Shown here piece by piece: positions 60,221 to 64,000 of a stretch of DNA of 64,000 nt; the first letter of the stretch is position 1, and the number at the start of each line of letters is the position of its first letter. Position numbers and translations under genes: made by a program. The notes under the pieces were generated by a model. That model was given only the letters and a program-made list of their open reading frames with translations. It had not been told where the DNA came from and searched no databases. Origin of the DNA: Harmonia axyridis (Eukaryota; Arthropoda; Insecta; Coleoptera; Coccinellidae); contig NC_059503.1 of NCBI RefSeq assembly GCF_914767665.1, positions 6,324,001 through 6,388,000 on the forward strand. Direction: 5' to 3'.

Positions 60221-62962
60221 ATGCAGCAAGGTGAAGCCTCTGTCCAAAGTAAAACGGTATGCAATCTATGAAACTGCTTCTTTCATCTACATGATTATAT
60301 CCTCAAGCATTGAGTTTGATACTACTCGCAGTACTCCATTCATATGACTCTTTGGTATTTCAATTGATTTCACCTGCTTTTATATAGATGCTTGGAAGTG
60401 TATTTGGGGTTTGATGTATTTCTTTAGAAATTCTCTGATCATGTTTTATCATGATCAAAATATTCTCTGTCTGAAACAATTTTTCATGATTTATTCACTG
60501 TCTTATTTTTGATATTTCTGCATTCTCATAAAAGCTTCCAGAAGTTCAGAGCTTTGCATAGTATATGCATGTTTTAATGAATAACGTCTACAAATTTCAA
60601 ATGATTCATTTGAACAATTTGTTTTATAGTCTCTGGACAGTAACCAACAAACATCAAGAATTGAAGCAATGGAGCCTATAAACGGAGTAGTGCAACCCCC
60701 AGTTCAGCCGCCTCAGGATAAGCCAGGGCCGGTGACAAACCAGCTGCAATTTTTGCAAAAGACCGTTTTCAAAGCAGTATGGAAGCATCGGTTTTCGTGG
60801 CCATTCCAGCATCCTGTGGATGCCAAAAAACTTGGATTACCGGTTAGTGACATTCAAAATTATTTTGAATGATAAATTCATAAGAATTACATTGATAATA
60901 TTGTCTATATAAATAAGTTTGCTTGCATGAAAACAAGAAGATCAAAATTTTTTTCCCAGAAAAGGAATATCAAGTACTAAAAAATATTCTAATTTAAAAT
61001 TGGAAGTGTTTTGATAAATATCAAAATGTTCTTGGTGTAATCTCCAAGAACAAGTTTAATGTTGATTGATATTGATCAGATAAAAAAGTTAGCTATACTT
61101 TGATAGCATAAGAAATATGCTCTACTTTTTCTCTTTTGGAGTGGCGAAACTAAAATTTCAGTGAAGAATAATTTATATTATGCCTTAAATAATTTTTTTT
61201 TGTTTATTAGAAAACTTCTTTTCGAATTATACATAAATTCTAAGTATTCAATGGATTTGATCCATCCTTACTTGAATGAAAATTCATAGTAATAATAATA
61301 AAACAATATAATTGAGGAAGTAAATAATTTTGTTATATTTGATATGTTTTTCAATTTGAAGTATTGTATTCATACTAGATCGTTTTTAGAAATGTAGATC
61401 ACTCTTTTCTGAAGAAGGGTTCCTTCATTATCCTTAAAACACAAATCTCAATGGATTTTGCGTCCGAGCTTCTCTGGTGATGAAATCTGGTTGATTGAGA
61501 CTTAAATGTTACTAACAAATAGATATTGGCATTGTTAAAATAATGAATGGAATGAAACAAAATTAATTTTCACAAATGTAATATTTGTGGAAATTCAGTT
61601 TGCTCTAATTCATTTAATAATGAATTTTCATCAAGAATGGATTGAATCCATTAAATATGTAAAAATAATGGGTCTCATAAGTAGGTTACTAAAATTATGC
61701 TGGTCTCGTAATTTTTTTCATACTTCAAAAAAATTTTGATCAAGATGATTTCTTCACCTATCATTATTTCAGTCAGAAATTTAATGTGAGTGATATAATA
61801 TAAGAAATGCTTCATTTTCAAAACTCATCAAAACTATACAGTGTTTGTTATCCTAAATTATATAGTTCTTCAAGCGAACAAAATCGCGAGCACAATGTAA
61901 TTCTTTATATTACTTGGAGGGGAATAGCATGATTCATTTATAATTAAAAATTTTTCTACTTAGGACTATCACAAAATTATCAAAACTCCTATGGATTTGA
62001 CCACAATAAAGAAAAGACTGGAAAACAATTATTACTATTCAGGAAAAGAATGCATTCAGGATTTCAACACAATGTTTACGAATTGCTATGTATATAATAA
62101 ACCAGGTGAAGATGTCGTTCTGATGGCTCAATCGCTGGAAAAGGTATTTCTGACTGAAGTTGCGAACATGCCAAAAGAAGAAATAGTTATAACGCCCCCA
62201 GTCAAAGGTCCTAAAGGAAAGAAGAACGCTGCTGGTGCCACCGGCCAAGGGCGAGGTAGGCCCCCGGCTGCTGTCTCATCAACTGTTCCAACTCCAGTTG
62301 GTACTACCACAGGTAAGATTCAGAATCCAACATGTATTATCATCACCTACGAAATCATACCACACTTTCTAGTTTTCCCTTCAATTTTTCAACATCTTCA
62401 TGAATTAAACTCTAATTGTAACTCTGTCTTTCTAACCCAACATAGCACTGGGTTAATTGACAATATAAATTATTCCTATTCATTGACATTCTCATAGGTT
62501 AGACTTTTGAGAATTTGACAAAAAACCATGTTATTGAATTTCTGAAAACTCAACAAATTCAATTAATTGTATTGGGCGAATTAATGATGACGTCAATTTG
62601 AAGTAAAGACTTAATTTGAGGGGATATGAAAAATTTTTGTACTTAACTCATATTTGGAAAAAATTTAAAAAAAAAATTTTTTTTTTTTTTCATATATTAT
62701 AAGTAGAAAGGGAAAGAATGATATGGTAATGATTTTTAATGGATTTTCACTTCTCTTAGGTTCGTCCGGACTGCCATTGAGCCAAAGCGCGTCTGTTCCT
62801 GGAAGCACAGCAACCCCCACAATACCCTCGGTAAATTCTAGCTCTCTTCAATCTCAAGCACCTTCGGCTGCAGGGCATCATGCTGCTGCTTTGCCGGTAA
62901 ACAACCTAGATGGCAATAATTCTGTATTGCCCAACGTAGTTCCTCCCTCACAACCTGCGAAG
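60221..62962 (+). CDS. fs(1)h: BET bromodomain protein, fs(1)h/BRD2-4 type (5' part)
   Basis: Four coding exons give the first 267 residues: 60,221-60,256; 60,630-60,842; 61,964-62,312; 62,760-62,962, ending at a donor, so the gene continues past the window. The start MQQGEASVQSKT splices in frame to SLDSNQQTSRIEAMEPINGV; the internal ATG at 60,669 would be an alternative start. The first bromodomain is complete: TNQLQFLQKTVFKAVWKH, the WPF shelf, PMDLTTIKKRLENNYYY and CYVYNKPGEDVVLMAQSLE. The Asn of YNKP contacts acetyl-lysine in this family. A Lys/Gly-rich then Ser/Thr/Pro-rich linker follows. BET proteins read acetylated histones and recruit transcription elongation factors. The second bromodomain and ET domain must lie beyond 64,000. 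Confidence 0.92.
61246..61655. repeat. Inverted-repeat pair in BET gene intron
   Basis: An arm at 61,246-61,290 (with AATGGATTTGATCCAT and GAATGAAAATTCAT) is matched in reverse complement by 61,612-61,655 (with ATGAATTTTCATCAAG and ATGGATTGAATCCAT). The spacing and AT-rich middle suggest an old MITE of about 410 bases. The element lies in the intron before the second half of the bromodomain. Confidence 0.6.
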
Positions 62963-64000
62963 GTGAATGTTGTTTTGACTGTTTTTGATACCTTGCATTT
63001 TTACTTCTGGGAACGTTATCTTCCAGTTGAATTTCTTGGAAAATCAAATATTGTCATTTTAATCTCGAAGATAAGCTTTGTGCTGTGATAACAATTTGTA
63101 AATCCATTGTTTTAAACTGATTGATAAAGTAACTCGATATTTTTTTTATTGCGCTCTGAATGCATAAACATCGGCATTATTTTGGAAGTTATCTGAACTA
63201 AAGTTCAGTAGAGAAATATTGAATTTGTTCAGGTTTATTATTTGTTGATAATAAATTTTTGATTCATCGGCTATTCTTCATCCAAAAGCTCAAAAGTGTA
63301 CTTTAATGTTGAGAAATTAAATGCACGTGGGGCTCGATTTCAATCAAATTTGTTTTAAACAAGTTGAAAGAGAGATTTAAACATTCTACAAATAATGTAT
63401 GCAATAAGAAAAAAAATTGATATCTGTTTGAAATACGGTAAATTATTTTTAATCCAAAGATAAAATATACATAAAAATGTTTTTGAAGTTTTTCATATCG
63501 TTTTTCAATCAAGGTTTTATCAAAATTATTCAACAACTTCATCTTTCTGAATTTGTACTTTTGAGGGCTATTAACATTTAATCCTTGTAGTATCTGTAGT
63601 CATCGATAAATAGCATATCTAGAAAAAATTAACTTAATACATTTATTTATATTTTCTTTTATTGTAAAAATTAGATAATCGTTAATTTCAGTTACAGACT
63701 AAATAGGCTATTTGAGAGTATTGAAATAGTTATTTATAATACAAGTGCAGAAGGCATTGATATTCTTCCACGAGTTCAAAATTCAAAAACGAGCCACGAA
63801 GTGGCGAGTTTTGGAATGAACGAGTGGTAGAATGAGCCTTCTGTACGAGTATTATACATTATTTTCTCTATTTCATTGCATTTTCATTGAAATTAATGAA
63901 ATATTTCCATAAATATATTTTAGTGATTTTTGCATTGAAAAATGTTGGTTGGCAGAACTGATTTCTTTAAGGCAAATTGATGAATTGACAGATAAAGACG
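62963..64000. other. Intron of the BET gene up to window end
   Basis: After the donor at 62,963 no further exon with bromodomain or linker coding potential was found. Apart from the hairpin described separately, the stretch is AT-rich without recognised content. Confidence 0.5.
63735..63856. repeat. 122-base near-palindromic hairpin element in BET gene intron
   Basis: TATAATAC at 63,735 pairs with GTATTATA ending at 63,856. Inside, GCAGAAGGC pairs with GCCTTCTGT, TTCCACGAGTT with GAACGAGTGG, and AACGAGCCAC with GTGGCGAGTT around a centre near 63,796. The loop is almost absent. It lies downstream of the exon ending at 62,962, so in the following intron. Confidence 0.8.

Noticed and set aside
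1..64000. CRISPR arrays, operons, riboswitches or attachment sites
   Set aside because: The window is eukaryotic with spliced genes; no regularly spaced repeats or prokaryotic signals were seen.

Overview
The window reads as insect nuclear DNA: split genes with short GT-AG introns, an AT-rich background, and many DNA transposons (mariner DD34D and DD41D types) and non-LTR retrotransposons. A beetle is my best guess, from the repeat mix and gene set; this is inference and untested. No prokaryotic, viral or organellar segment was recognised.

Layout. Positions 1-20,340 hold no host gene I can support. They contain mariner remnants, degenerate tandem and inverted repeats, one nearly intact two-ORF non-LTR retrotransposon (6,602-10,840, minus), three DD41D mariner-related copies (12,138-15,735) and a broken non-LTR element carrying a nested 3' fragment (18,587-20,030). 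Next come a GH18 chitinase-like gene (20,404-28,184, plus) whose introns are packed with transposons; an MMADHC-like cobalamin trafficking gene (28,702-29,756, minus); a CRAL-TRIO lipid-transfer gene (30,426-32,833, plus); a very large HERC1-type E3 ubiquitin ligase (33,428-53,549, minus; I assembled 26 coding exons that stay in frame for about 4,349 residues, with RCC1, SPRY, UBA, WD40, RCC1 and HECT domains in order); an aldo-keto reductase (54,142-55,436, plus); and the 5' end of a BET double-bromodomain gene of the fs(1)h/BRD2-4 type (from 60,221, plus, running off the window).

Organisation. Genes alternate in strand. MMADHC/CRAL-TRIO and HERC1/aldo-keto reductase are head-to-head pairs with about 0.6-0.7 kb between start codons. 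GH18/MMADHC and CRAL-TRIO/HERC1 are tail-to-tail. The genes are not an obvious pathway: cuticle or gut chitin processing, vitamin B12 handling, lipid transfer, ubiquitination, carbonyl reduction and chromatin reading.

The most useful points are the exon models, a Ser in place of the middle catalytic-motif Asp in the GH18 protein, a probable GC-AG intron in MMADHC, several long hairpin (MITE-like) elements including a palindrome inside the BET gene intron, and different deletion derivatives of one DD41D transposon lying in inverted orientation. I found no convincing evidence of a wholly new biological system.
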